Shown here: positions 27,159 to 38,170 of the stretch, piece by piece
How positions within the stretch are numbered: position 1 is the first letter of the stretch
Layout of the letters: every line of letters starts with the position of its first letter
From: Cardinalis cardinalis
Taxonomy: Eukaryota; Chordata; Aves; Passeriformes; Cardinalidae
NCBI GenBank assembly: GCA_014549065.1
Contig: JACDOX010000172.1
Span: 1,247,933-1,311,932 of the forward strand
Length of the DNA stretch: 64,000 bases
Reading direction: 5' to 3'
Translations under genes and position numbers: made by a program
The notes under the pieces: model-generated
Told to the model about the DNA's origin: nothing
The model's input: the letters and a program-made list of their open reading frames with translations, nothing else
Database searches by the model: none

Positions 27159-27182
27159 AGGGGACTGAACAGGGGACTGAAC
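27159..27182. repeat. Perfect 12-bp tandem duplication
   Basis: AGGGGACTGAAC occurs twice in succession (27159-27170, 27171-27182). Confidence 0.9.
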
Positions 27183-27958
27183 ATGGCCTTTCAGAGCTCA
27201 TGCTGTCAACAGCATTACCAAAATGGGAATACTTCCTGTTGACCCACATGTTTTAGTTTGTCAGGCAGACATTGACATTATTTCTAGTGGAAATTTAACA
27301 CTTTCTGCCTCAAGCAGACATTTTTTTTGGTTAAGACTTCATTTTTCGTCCAAGAAGGCTTTGATTGGAAATCCTCTGAGCTATCACTGCTCTACTCTCC
27401 CACCTAGTTAGTTTTAGATGTTTCTCTTGAGGTTTATGCTCAACTACCTTTTTTTATCTCTGGGCTAAGGAGCTTATGTTTGCTTTTATCATTGTTTGCA
27501 TCTTAGTATGCTTCAGGAAAATGTTTCCTTTCAGCATTAATGTTGCAGGGAGGCCTGGGCAGCCTTCAAAAGGCAAGATGGGACATTTTGCATCACTGAT
27601 CAAAAACAGTTAAAAGGTCCTTACTCTTGACACCCTAGTTAATTTTTTAAAAAATTGAGATAACAATTATTCTTGTAAAATGTCTGTTGTGCCAAGGGAT
27701 GAGAAAGGACTGAAAATCCCACAGGAAATGTCAGCAAGCCCCATCCTGAACCTGGTCCAGGCTTCAATGAGGAATGCAGCATTGCACTGCGTCCTGGCTC
27801 ATGAATACCTTTCCTCAGAGCAGACACACATGCTCTGAGGTCTCCTGCTTGCTTTACATGACTCGGCATCACAGACTCTCTCTCCTGAGCAGCTCCTGAG
27901 AATATTTTGAAAAACTTCTTCAAAACACTATTTTAAGCAGTTTATAACACTCACACAA

Positions 27959-28095
27959 TAATAGCACTATCACACTGTTTTACAAGGCCATAATTTGGTT
28001 CCCTCCCTGGCATAAACCAAGTGAACTTTATTCTGGTAGTTCGTCCGCTTGGTGACTGGCTTGCTGCCTTGTAAAACAGCACGATGGGACTATTA
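27959..28095. repeat. Long inverted repeat, 30-base arms (MITE- or hairpin-like)
   Basis: The left arm 27959-27988 and right arm 28066-28095 are reverse complements with 24 of 30 positions matching. The innermost 14 bases (CTGTTTTACAAGGC and its complement) match perfectly, as does the outermost TAATAG / CTATTA. The 77-base interior can pair further, for example ACCAAG near 28016 with CTTGGT near 28048. A transcript would fold into an extended hairpin of about 137 nt. It could be a small non-autonomous DNA transposon, a hairpin RNA precursor or a chance palindrome. No clear target-site duplication was identified beyond a possible TA at the arm ends. Confidence 0.75.
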
Positions 28096-28591
28096 CTGCT
28101 GGAGGAAGGGACAGGCATCAGGAGAGCCTATTGGTTGACACCTCTTTTTCATTTAGCATAATATTTTTCTTCTTGGAAGTAATATATAAACCAAAATGTT
28201 TGCAACTGTAGCACCTCATAACTTACTTTACCCCCACAATCCAGAATCAATTTTAATGTAACTTGCTAATTTATAACCAACCCACCTATACTATTATTCA
28301 TTGTTTATACACCACTGTAAACAAGGAGGACGTGGCCATCATGCACAGCAGGGGAGGACAAGGTGGCTGTGCCACCTGACTGGGAGCAGGAGCATTTGCA
28401 TCAGATGGAGCAGTGGCTGGCAGGAGGGCTTGCAGCCCCCTGGCTTCCTGCAAGTCTGCACTGGCTGGAAAGGCACGTGACATTTCATAACACTGGCAGT
28501 GTTTTTCTAATACCCTCATGGATCCTTCTGAAAAATTTGTTCACTTACACCTGCAAGACTTCTACATGATAGGGAAATACTACTGTCCCTG

Positions 28592-28630
28592 TCTCCGCCC
28601 AAAATGACAAATAGTCATTTTGGGCAGAGA
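28592..28630. repeat. Strong short hairpin (17-position stem, one mismatch, 5-base loop)
   Basis: GCCCAAAATGAC (28597-28608) and its exact reverse complement GTCATTTTGGGC (28614-28625) are separated by AAATA. After one mismatch, the stem continues four more pairs outward (TCTC / GAGA). The near-perfect symmetry with a tiny loop is typical of a cruciform-prone palindrome. The stem is short for a microRNA precursor. It lies about 500 bp from the inverted repeat at 27959-28095 but shares no obvious sequence with it. Confidence 0.85.
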
Positions 28631-29210
28631 GGGGCAAAGGCTAGTGTTTGGCCACCAGCAATAGTACTGATTCTGTGTACCAGCCCTTTGCTGTCAATTC
28701 TGCTTTGTCCCCATCCCAGACAGCATAAGGGTTCCTCTCCTAGTGATGTTCTACATGCCAGAGGAAACCCAGGATGCTGTAAACAGCTCTGAGCATTAAA
28801 AGAGTTCAGCTGTAATTCCTGGGCAAGGCTGTACTACCACTGCAGCACAAAAACTTTCACAACACCTTTACTTCCTTTTAAACTAGATGTGATAAAATGC
28901 CTCTTAAAAAAGAAGAATTGCTTTCAGGAACTCAGAGCCAGTGCTTCTGTGTGTGTAAAATTTCTCGTTATTCTCTTCCTTTCACTGTTTATCATATTCA
29001 GCTTAGACCAGTGAATTGTCAACCCAAAGCTGTGTATAGGGAAAAGAACTCTTACCCAGAATAATTGCCACCTAGGCTTAGTTCCTGGCTAATATGATCC
29101 TGATTAGCTTTGTCTCCTCATAACAAATCAGACCCAGTCTCTGTAGAGGACATAAGGAACAGCACCATTGCCAAGAACAAATTTCAATAAACTACCACTT
29201 GACAACTCTT
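28631..29210. other. Single-copy DNA, no gene seen
   Basis: No exon, RNA gene or transposon was recognised between the short hairpin and the pyrimidine tract. Confidence 0.65.
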
Positions 29211-29285
29211 TTCTTTACTCTTTTCTTTTCTTTTCTTTTCTTTTCTTTTCTTTTCTTTTCTTTTCTTTTCTTTTCTTTTCTTTTC

Positions 29286-29319
<34 letters not shown>

Positions 29320-29381
29320 CTTTTCTTTTCTTTTCTTTTCTTTTCTTTTCTCCTCTCCCTCTCCCTTTCCTTCTCTCTTTC
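29211..29381. repeat. (TTTTC)n pentanucleotide tract with pyrimidine-only flank
   Basis: From 29211 the sequence is dominated by tandem TTTTC units, about 25 of them, interrupted once by a poly(T) stretch around 29306-29320. It then passes into CTCCTCTCCCTCTCCC-type pyrimidines up to about 29381. The plus strand is nearly free of purines for about 165 bases. Overlapping Phe/Ser/Leu and Lys/Glu/Arg open frames are artefacts. Such tracts are length-polymorphic and can form triplex structures. The poly(T) interruption may also be a collapsed assembly region. Confidence 0.97.
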
Positions 29382-32228
29382 CATCCCAGTTGAGTTTTCT
29401 TCCATCCAAATTCTGAGAGCATCTGCCCAGCACAAAGTCAGGGTACTGCTTCCACTGCTCAGATAGTGACAGTCTTTGTCAAGAGCTTTCCCAGGAATCT
29501 AGATGATGTGGAAATCCCCTGCAGATGTGAAGGTTGTTTAAGTTTCATTTCCTTCTTTCATGCATCCTCTGACACAAGGGAACTTTAGGGGATGGGTCAA
29601 TATTGATTTGACACAAGGGCATACTCCAGCAGTACCTGGGTGGTGTGGGACCCAGAGGGCTACAGGGAGCAGCAACAAAACAGAAGGTCTGCAGCGTGAT
29701 ACAAGCCTTGCTAGGACTAAGTCAAAACAGGTAATTAGATTCTTTCTTTTCCCACCCTTAACCTGGCCTTGTACAGTTAATAAATAATATTTCTAAACGT
29801 CATACATCCTGATGAACAGCATTTGCTCTTCTACTGTGCACATCTCCATGCAAATTTGCCAAATTTCTTGCTAGCTGCATTTGCCCCCTAAACTACTCTC
29901 AAATGATTCCTTTCAACTCCACTGAGCTGCCTAAAAGTTGCCTTGAAGGCACATTCAGTCACACATGTGAAGGCCTGTCACGAGAGTAGGATTGATCTAG
30001 TCAGTTCTCTTTTTAGCATTAACATTTCTGGTTTGAGTTGCTCATAAGTGTTATTGCACTGATCAGCAACTGCCTTTGAGAAAGGCGCTCCCCTGCCAAT
30101 CCCTGCTGTACCCTGGTGACACTCCCTTGCCCAATTTTGCAGTGGCAGGACCTGTCTCACCTGCCTGCTGCAGTTCCTGCTGGGGCAGAGCAGAGCCACT
30201 GTGGTTCACATCCCGCTGTGGTTCACATCCCACTGCATCCCTGCAAACCCAATTAAAGAGGTTATTGCAGTGAGCACAAACAGCTGGACTGCGAATGGTG
30301 GCAGCTGAGAAGCAGGTCAGATCCCCCCAACCATCTCAGCTGCAGGGGTAATAACCTACAGACTGGAGCATTAACCAGGGCTAATTCCCATATAGTCTTG
30401 AGGCAGATGCCTTTAAGGGACAGCATGTCAATGTGCTTCCAGCAGACCAAGACAAGTGTATCAGAAAAAACACGTGTGCATTCAGTCTTGAAAATGGCCC
30501 GGTAGCTGTACAGCAGTAATTTAAATCCTTTCCAAATCCCACCAGTCAGTTTCCCTGTTAAATCTGACCCTCTCAACCTCTCTGCACTGTGACCCTGCTG
30601 AAGACATGCAAAATGTGATCCTTGGGGTGGCAAGGCAGGGCTTCAGGCTGTGCTGTTCTCATCCCATGGCAGCAGACTGGGAGTCNGGAGTGCCTCCGTG
30701 CAGCAAGTGTCCTGCTGTCCCCGGGGTGCTGCCAGGCTCTGGCCACAGCAATGCCTGTCCCGCCAGCCACAGGGCAGCCAGAGGAGGCTTGTGGGAGGAT
30801 TCTGGGTTGTGTTGTCAATGTCAATATTTTTACAAGAAAATGGAACTTTTTTATTTAAATTGTGGAATTCTTCTCTCTAAGGAAAGCATGGAAAAAATTA
30901 CATGAGCTCACAGATTAAAATCTAAGAAGTTTATTCAAATTTCAGATCACTTCTTTTACTACTTTTTTTTCTTTTCAGTTGAAGAAAACATTTTGTACTG
31001 AGGGGACAGTCTAGTTCCCACTTGTTAATGTTCGCAGTGCACTGCATGCATCTCGGCTGTATCTCAGAGAGACTCTTCAGAGTGCTGCTGACAGGATTTA
31101 AAGCTCACCAGTGCTGCTGGGCTGAGTTTAAAGCGTGGGCTTTAAAGCTAGAAGCCATGGGGACTGTCTGTGTTTGAATGCATAGTTAATCAGACATCGA
31201 TTAACATCCCTTGCACAACAAATCCCTGTGGATCACAATTTCATGGATCCGTTCTGATTCACGGGCATAGAGCAGTCCACTTGAGCTTACAGAAGACTGG
31301 CTTCTGACAGTGAAGTGGGATTGTTTCTTGTCATATCATCAGCACTTCATACAAGTTTATTGATTTGTAAACACATTTGAGAGAGGGATCTTTTATGTAT
31401 CAGCCATTTTCTCTGCCATTCTCCCTCCATGATGCAAATGTTGTTAACAACTTTTTTTACTTTTCTTCAGAGCTTTCAGTTAAATCCACAACGGATCATT
31501 TTGTTGGCCCAGTGTTCCTACTCTGCGAGATTGCACACCTGGAGATTTTTACAGGAGTTTCGTTTTAGTCTAATTCCCACAGGGTTTTGTACCCCTCTCT
31601 TAACAAATATCAGAATAGCTTACATTCCTGCACCATGCTTTTCCTCCCAAAGGACCCTAAAACCATTTACAAACTATAAAAGCTGCTTTTTCTCTAAACA
31701 AAAATCACTTTACCCATCAGTAAAGTGCAGCCACCTGGAGAGAGGGAGACTGGAGAGCAGCAGCTGCTTAAAAACCCCCAATATTGTTGCATTTTAAGCT
31801 GAAAAGTGGTAAGTACTAATATCCAGCTGAATGTATGGCTGGCATTTCAGAAAGTAGGATGTAATTTTTCAAACTGTAATCTGACCTAGAGAGCACACCC
31901 AGCTTTTGCCCCAAGTACAAAGAGACATTTAATTTTAGCACGCAGTCAAACAAGCAGCTTATGACTTATTATAAAGAAAACCAGGACCTCTAGCAGGAAA
32001 TTATCCTAAAGTTATGCAGAAAGAAAGAAAAGAATGAAGTGGATAATCACCTCTCAAGCACAACTGTGTAGTATTATTTTGTGAAGGACTATGTGCTGAG
32101 CAATCTCAGGCTGTTTGTTTTTTAAGTCTCAGATAATTGCAGCCCAAGGGGATAGGCTGCAACAATGATCTAGATGGCATGCAGAAAAATCATCTGTCTC
32201 ATCATTGTCTGAATATACAAAAAATTAC
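29382..32228. other. Single-copy DNA, no gene seen
   Basis: No coding exon was recognised. The DNA is GC-richer around 30.1-30.3 and 30.6-30.8 kb without an evident CpG island. A nearly perfect 17-bp tandem duplication lies at 30199-30232. Overlapping frames at 30.6-30.9 kb occur on both strands and lack domains. One ambiguous base is at 30686. Confidence 0.6.
30199..30232. repeat. 17-bp tandem duplication, one mismatch
   Basis: CTGTGGTTCACATCCCG (30199-30215) is followed by the same unit ending in A instead of G (30216-30232). Confidence 0.9.
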
Positions 32229-32311
32229 TGTAATAATGATGATGACGATGACGATGATGATGATAATGGCAGCAACAACAACAATAATAATAAAACCCCA
32301 ACAACAACCAT
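32229..32311. repeat. GAT/GAC then AAC/AAT trinucleotide cluster
   Basis: Imperfect GAT/GAC triplets (about 32235-32267) pass into AAC, AAT and CAA triplets up to about 32310. This compound microsatellite explains the Met/Thr and Ile/Val runs in overlapping frames. Confidence 0.92.
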
Positions 32312-35300
32312 TGATGATACAAATTAAACCAAGTTCATGTGAACATGCTTGAGGCTGGTTTTCTTTGTTTTCAGAGATTACTTTTTGATGACTCAGAAAT
32401 GCTGAGCTCGACTGTGGCAGGTTGTGTACTTGGGAACATGTACATGAAACATACAGAAAAAACAGTGTGTCTGGAGTTATCATGTGCACAGTACCCAGTT
32501 GCAGGTGATGTGCCAAGGGAGAAATCTGTATGCATTTTAAAATGCTGCAACAAGAGTAAAGATTTTCAATGAGCACCCTATTGAGAAGGAGTTTCACAGA
32601 AGACATTTACCACTACGGAGACCACAGAGATGTATGGCTGTCATAGCAAGAGTAATTACTGCTTATTTAGCAATCCTCATCTGGGCATTCCCAGGGATCC
32701 TGAGGGACTGCAAGAGAGGCATATGTCTCTTACACCCATTAAAGTGATAAAAAGACGTCATTCCTCTTTTAATGGAAAACAGATTTTGTAAAATCATAAG
32801 ACACTGCTAAAGGACAGGTTGTCACAGACCAGGCAATTCCCAAAAGTTGCTCCCTTTGCTGAGCCTGGTGCTCGGACTGGCTCTGAAAGAGACATTACTT
32901 TTTGATACTGTAGGAAACAAAGACATTACACCTCTTTGCTTAATAATATGTTCTTTATTTTACTAAAACATTAAGGTGTTAAAGCACTGTCATCTAGTGG
33001 ATGACAAAATAAACTGAAAGCATGAGGGAGGAGATGAAATAGGACAGAGATGGCATATGGACAAAAGGAAGTGACCTGACCCCAAAATGACAGAATGAAC
33101 CTGGGTTATTCCCTCTGCATTTGTCCCAGAAATATCTGGACTCCATATATGACTCCCGTGTCCTGCCACAAATTAAACCAACATCTTCTTCTTCTGCACT
33201 ATCCATTTGAAATGCCAGTGTTAATACACTTTAACTAGAGTGCTCATTGCTGTTCTGGAGTGCTCTTGTTAGGGTTTGAAGAAAATTACACTCTTTTAAT
33301 GGATAGAAGAGTTTTGTGGCTGAAATAAAGCAGAATATATTCATTTTGAATATCTAAACATATAATACATTGCAAAAGTGAAAAGAATTTTTAAAATAGT
33401 AAGTTTGCCTTGTAGCTAATTTTTCTTTTTCTCATGCTGAAGAAATCCACACTGAGGTCTGAGTAGTACCATCGTAAGAGAGCACCAACACCTAAATACC
33501 TATCAAGCAGTTTTATGAAGTTTGATTCTTCTTGATCTAGAATTTGTTTCTTAGTTAATATCTTCTCTATAAATTTATACTTTTGTTCAAAGGTAAACTA
33601 CATTTTTTTCTAACTACTATGACTTCTTCAAAAGGAGGCATGCTACATTGATAAAGTTAGACTTAAGGCAGGTTGACTACAGTGATTGGAGTGTTTTTCT
33701 TTTATTAGCATTAATTGAAGATAAATCTTTTTATTCAGTTTGCTTCCTATATGCCGTTTCCATGTTAGAAGGTCATTCACAAAGAAGAAGCCGTAATCAG
33801 GTTCACTTAATGGAAAGACAGAGCATGTAATTCCTGCAAGGAGATCAACTGATATTTCCTCCCTCAGAGATAAGGGTCCACAACAGAATGAAGATAACAT
33901 CAGAGTCATTGAGGGAAAGAGTAACTGTACCTGAAAAATACATGATGATCAAACCTGGAAAATATGTCTGTAAGAAACCTTAGAAGGTCTTGATGTTTTT
34001 ATCAACTCTATCTTTTTAAGTACTGAAGTGACATAAAAGCAGGGGGAAATTATTATAGAATTTCAATTCCTTTACAGTATTTATTTCAAAGGCCATGGGT
34101 CAAATAAAAATAACCCTGGTCAAATTTATTTGAAAAGTTTAAGTGCAACCAAAGCTTGGGAAGCTTTGGAGACCCATTATTTTAAGTATGAAGTGTAAGT
34201 TTCTTATCCAACAAACATTTATACACCATCTGATTTTGGGAGCCTCCCATCAAGTTCAACAAGCCTAATAGATTGCATAATTTTAAGTACTGTTCATTAT
34301 TTAAAGATATTTTTTATCTCTATTCAGCTCTATTCAGTAGATCATACTTGTTGTATACACAGAAAAGCTCATGCTTTGAGAAACCTGCCTAAAAGTTTTG
34401 TTAATTTCTATAATGGAGAATAATTAATTTGTACCTTGGACACCTGAGTGAAATGTGTGTATAAGGCGTACTCTATTATGAGTAGAATCACATTCTTGTA
34501 TGACAGGAATTAAAGTCTCATGATGAATTTATTGTTAGCCTGCAAATTTTGTGAACTAGGTAGAGGAAACACTTGGGCAGTTAATGTTCATATTATCAAA
34601 GTTGTTTTCTGAATGTATTTGAAAAATTACCTTTTGGCAACCATNTAACCCTGATTAAATTACAGTATTAGCATAGATAATTCTGGCATGGATAAAATAT
34701 GGCTATGGACAGAGTTTTAAAATGTGCATCTACTTTTATAGCTTGGGGGTAAAAACAGCCAAGGTGAGCTGTTTTCCTAGGAAGAGATCTCTGGCATCTG
34801 CCACTAACTTTTTTCTGCTAAATACGAAAGAAGGTTTGTGGATATGATAAAAAGCTTTGGCTTTGTTGGAGATCTTGCTCAAAGAATAATGATAACAAGT
34901 ATTTAACTTAAAATTTTGGTAAGTAGCATTTATTCTGCAAGCATATAATATCTCGGTCATAATTTTAATATATCTCTGTGATTGTTCAGTGGAATGTACC
35001 AAATGAAAGGGATATTTAACAGGTCTGTTTTTATCATTGTATCTGCCTAATGATCTACCACGCGCATATCATGTGGATATGAGCACATGGGCAGAAAATA
35101 GACAGACTTGGAGTCAGTATAGGACTATATTTTAGGTAAAATTGGAGCGTCGGTTTGGAGGGAGTCTCAAGATCAGCCTGAAATCGCCTTTTCTGCTATT
35201 GTAATATTGGCCTGGTAGCAAAAGGCATTACAGAACTGTTTTTGTCACTAATAATAAAATTTCACCTGCTAGCTGTTGTGCTTGTGTCTGTTTGCTGCTT

Positions 35301-37998
35301 ATCTTCAAGGTATCTTCAGGAAATTTTGCTTGCATTTTTGCTCTGTTCAGAAGAAGAAGCATTTCTAGGTTCCACATGTTCCCTAAATCTGTGGAGGAGT
35401 TCCTGCTCTGAGAAATCACCCAACTCTTTCTCCTAATCCTCATGACAGAAATGATTTGTCGTGCTGAGTATGACCTTGGTTCTGTAGTAATGTGATATGA
35501 TTGCAAGGAAAGCAATAATAGCCTTCATAAGACTCCTGCCTCTTCCTATTTTGTAACAAGAATATTATTCTCTATTACTGCAGGTTAAACCAGAAAAGCC
35601 TCTGTTGCATTTTGTGGGACCTTTTGATAAAGATGTGTTTTCTTTCCTCTTTTCCCTGACAGAAATGCAGTGTGATTTCAAATTGAGTCCATCCCTCAAA
35701 CCATTAAAAATGAACTGGATGAGCTACATGACATGCAGTGCTATATGGTACCTTTTGTAAACCTGGAGGAAATAGCAAGCCTTTTCCAAAATGAAAGCTT
35801 TTCTCATAGTCATCACAAGGCTTTAAAAAGGTTTAAATCCTCATCAGAGATGACTAGTGCCACTTACAGCAACAGGTGAGTCCCTTTTTCATTCAGGTAA
35901 GTGGCAGCTCTTAGGAAAGTGTAAGGCTTGAGCACTACTTCTAGTACTGTTGCTTTCATGTTAAAGTCCAGGTAGTCACACTGATAAAGGAATTACCAGT
36001 ATTCATGCTGTATTCTATACAACAGGTGAGTTCCCACACCTTAAAATTTATAAGTTTTATCCATCAGTGAACCCTTTCGAGGCACATGAAAAAGAGGAAG
36101 TTTTCTTTTTATTCTTCTGATCTCTAACACATGAGCTGTGATTTAAATTTGATGATGTAGAGGCAATACAGTTACTGAATTTCCCTACCTCTTTTTATGG
36201 AACAAAAATGCTATTTTCCAGGGGAAATTGTTGCTGTTTATTCTTCTTCTTAGGAACCCAAGTGTGTATTTTTCATGCTTTATTGGTCCTTTGCATAATT
36301 TTAAGTAGATCTGAGTTTACAGAACTCTGTGAAGTCTACATCAGATTTTCCAATGATTAGTGGAAAGGTATCAGGGCAAATTTGACTGTGATCATCATCA
36401 ACCAAACCCAGACCTCAGAATTGAATATGCAGACCTTCAAATATTGCTTAAATGCCAACATGATTTTTGAGTGGTATTGAATTGGCTTGGAGACTTTTCT
36501 CAGATTCTACTTCTCTGCGGTTTGCAGCAGGAAAAAAGGGCCAGGCAGGATCTGTCTTTTACCAGTTTGTGGGTATGGTTTTAATTCCTCAGGGCTGAGA
36601 ACTGTAGCTGGCATTAGGTTTCTCTGAGTACAAGAACTCAGAATGTAACTGAAAGAGGAAAGGGATTAGAAGGATGGAAAAAAGGGAAGGGACAGAACCA
36701 CAGCTCTAAAACAGTTCCTACTGTGTGCAATTCAACCCATGCCTATTGTGTTTAGCTGCCTTTTCCCATGCACTTGTTTTTGATCTACAACATACACGAC
36801 AGTGGTAACTGCTAAAACCTAGGGAACATTTGCAAGCTATCAAAGGAGGTGGAGTCACTCAGGCAACTGGAAAGGGAAACTCTGCTATTTCTCAGGATAT
36901 TTATAGAAGGGTACCCCCAGTGCCATTTGTGCTTCAGGGAGGTCCTTCCCTTGATTACTGATAGTGTGTACTTTAGCCATGTGTGGTGTAGCAGATTGGG
37001 CTCAGCACTGTGAGCCACAGTTCCCCTTTCCCAGAGATTCCTTTGAACTTTGCAGCCCTATGCAATAAACTTATGTGTGGTGTTAGGCTGGCCCACCCAG
37101 AAGTGAGATATTTCTTCAAGCTGTCTTGCACTTCCCTATGGCAAGCTACTGTGAAAATGCTATGGTAAGAGCTCTGTGTCAACACTGCTTCTCCCTCCCT
37201 TCCTTGCTCCAGCCTGCCCACTGGAGGCAGACCAGGACTATCCCAGCAGGGGCAGCACCTTTTGCTCAGAATTGTTTCTGATTTGAGATCTTTCATTACT
37301 GTCCCACTCCATGTGGACTGCTGGAAAAGCAGGATGTTCACTGACAACATCACATTTGCCCAAAACTATTGTTTCAGCTTTTGTTTTTAATTGCAGCATT
37401 CTCAATAGCTGGCTTCTTTTCTGCTTTTTTGATTATGAAACTGGGCTATGTTCCATGTGTTTTGTTATTGATGGTGCTGTTCCAATCTCTAATCCATTCT
37501 CAAAACAACAGTTGGAAAATACTTTTCAGGTCTCTTTCCCCAGTAACAGCTGGTGCATTTTCAAAGACTTTGGTTTAAGATGAGAGAAGGGAAGGGAGTA
37601 CCAGAAGGGCTAAGTGAGCCTGACAGCTCTCTTATCCAAACACACTGTCATTCCCATGATTGATGGAGTCCTTGGCCAAACTCTGGAAGGCTTTCAAACA
37701 CACTGTTCTGGGGTGGTGTGAGTTTCAGAGGGTCATTCTGGCAGGTGTGACTAAACGCAAATTAAGTGTTAGCTCCCCAAATAAATACTAACTCCGGGAA
37801 GATAACTAGTACAATTTTCACAACTCACTACCTTTGAGCAAAGCAAATTGTCTCAGAAGTTAGAGATATTAATGAAAAATGCTGAGAATCCTACAGTTGA
37901 TTAGGCACTGAGCATTATGTTAAAGAAGTTAATACTTCTGCCAACAAATGTATGTTTCACAACCAAAACCGCGAATATATGTTTTTAGTCAATGGCTT
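32312..37998. other. Single-copy A+T-rich DNA, no gene confidently seen
   Basis: No coding gene was recognised. A segment bounded by good splice-site matches at 35663-35875 is discussed as a possible non-coding exon. A sequence at 32987-33000 resembles a CTCF core with one deviation. One ambiguous base is at 34645. Confidence 0.6.
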
Positions 37999-38170
37999 TA
38001 AAAAATTACAAAAACATTTAAAAATACAAAGAACCAACCAAACGAACAAAACTAAAACCAAAATAAAACCAAAAAAGGGAAGTGCAACAGCAACAACAAC
38101 AAAAAAAAAAAAAAACCAACCCCAAAATAACAAACCAAACAGAAAAAAACCCCAAAACCCACCACCAACC
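37999..38170. repeat. A/C-rich low-complexity tract
   Basis: About 170 bases dominated by AAC, AACC and poly(A) units, including at least 15 consecutive A near 38100, and almost lacking T on the plus strand. Frames here (Asn/Lys/Thr/Pro-rich on plus, Phe/Gly/Val-rich on minus) are compositional artefacts. Confidence 0.9.

Larger units (their letters stand above)
21451..27958. other. Single-copy A+T-rich DNA, no gene seen
   Basis: No recognisable exon, RNA gene or transposon. Two minor structured items occur: a GAGGAA-type tract at 24570-24592 and a perfect 12-bp tandem duplication at 27159-27182. One ambiguous base is at 24703. Confidence 0.65.

Noticed and set aside
29168..29435. Five overlapping frames encoding Phe/Ser/Leu or Lys/Glu/Arg repeats
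   Set aside because: They are translations of the (TTTTC)n microsatellite.
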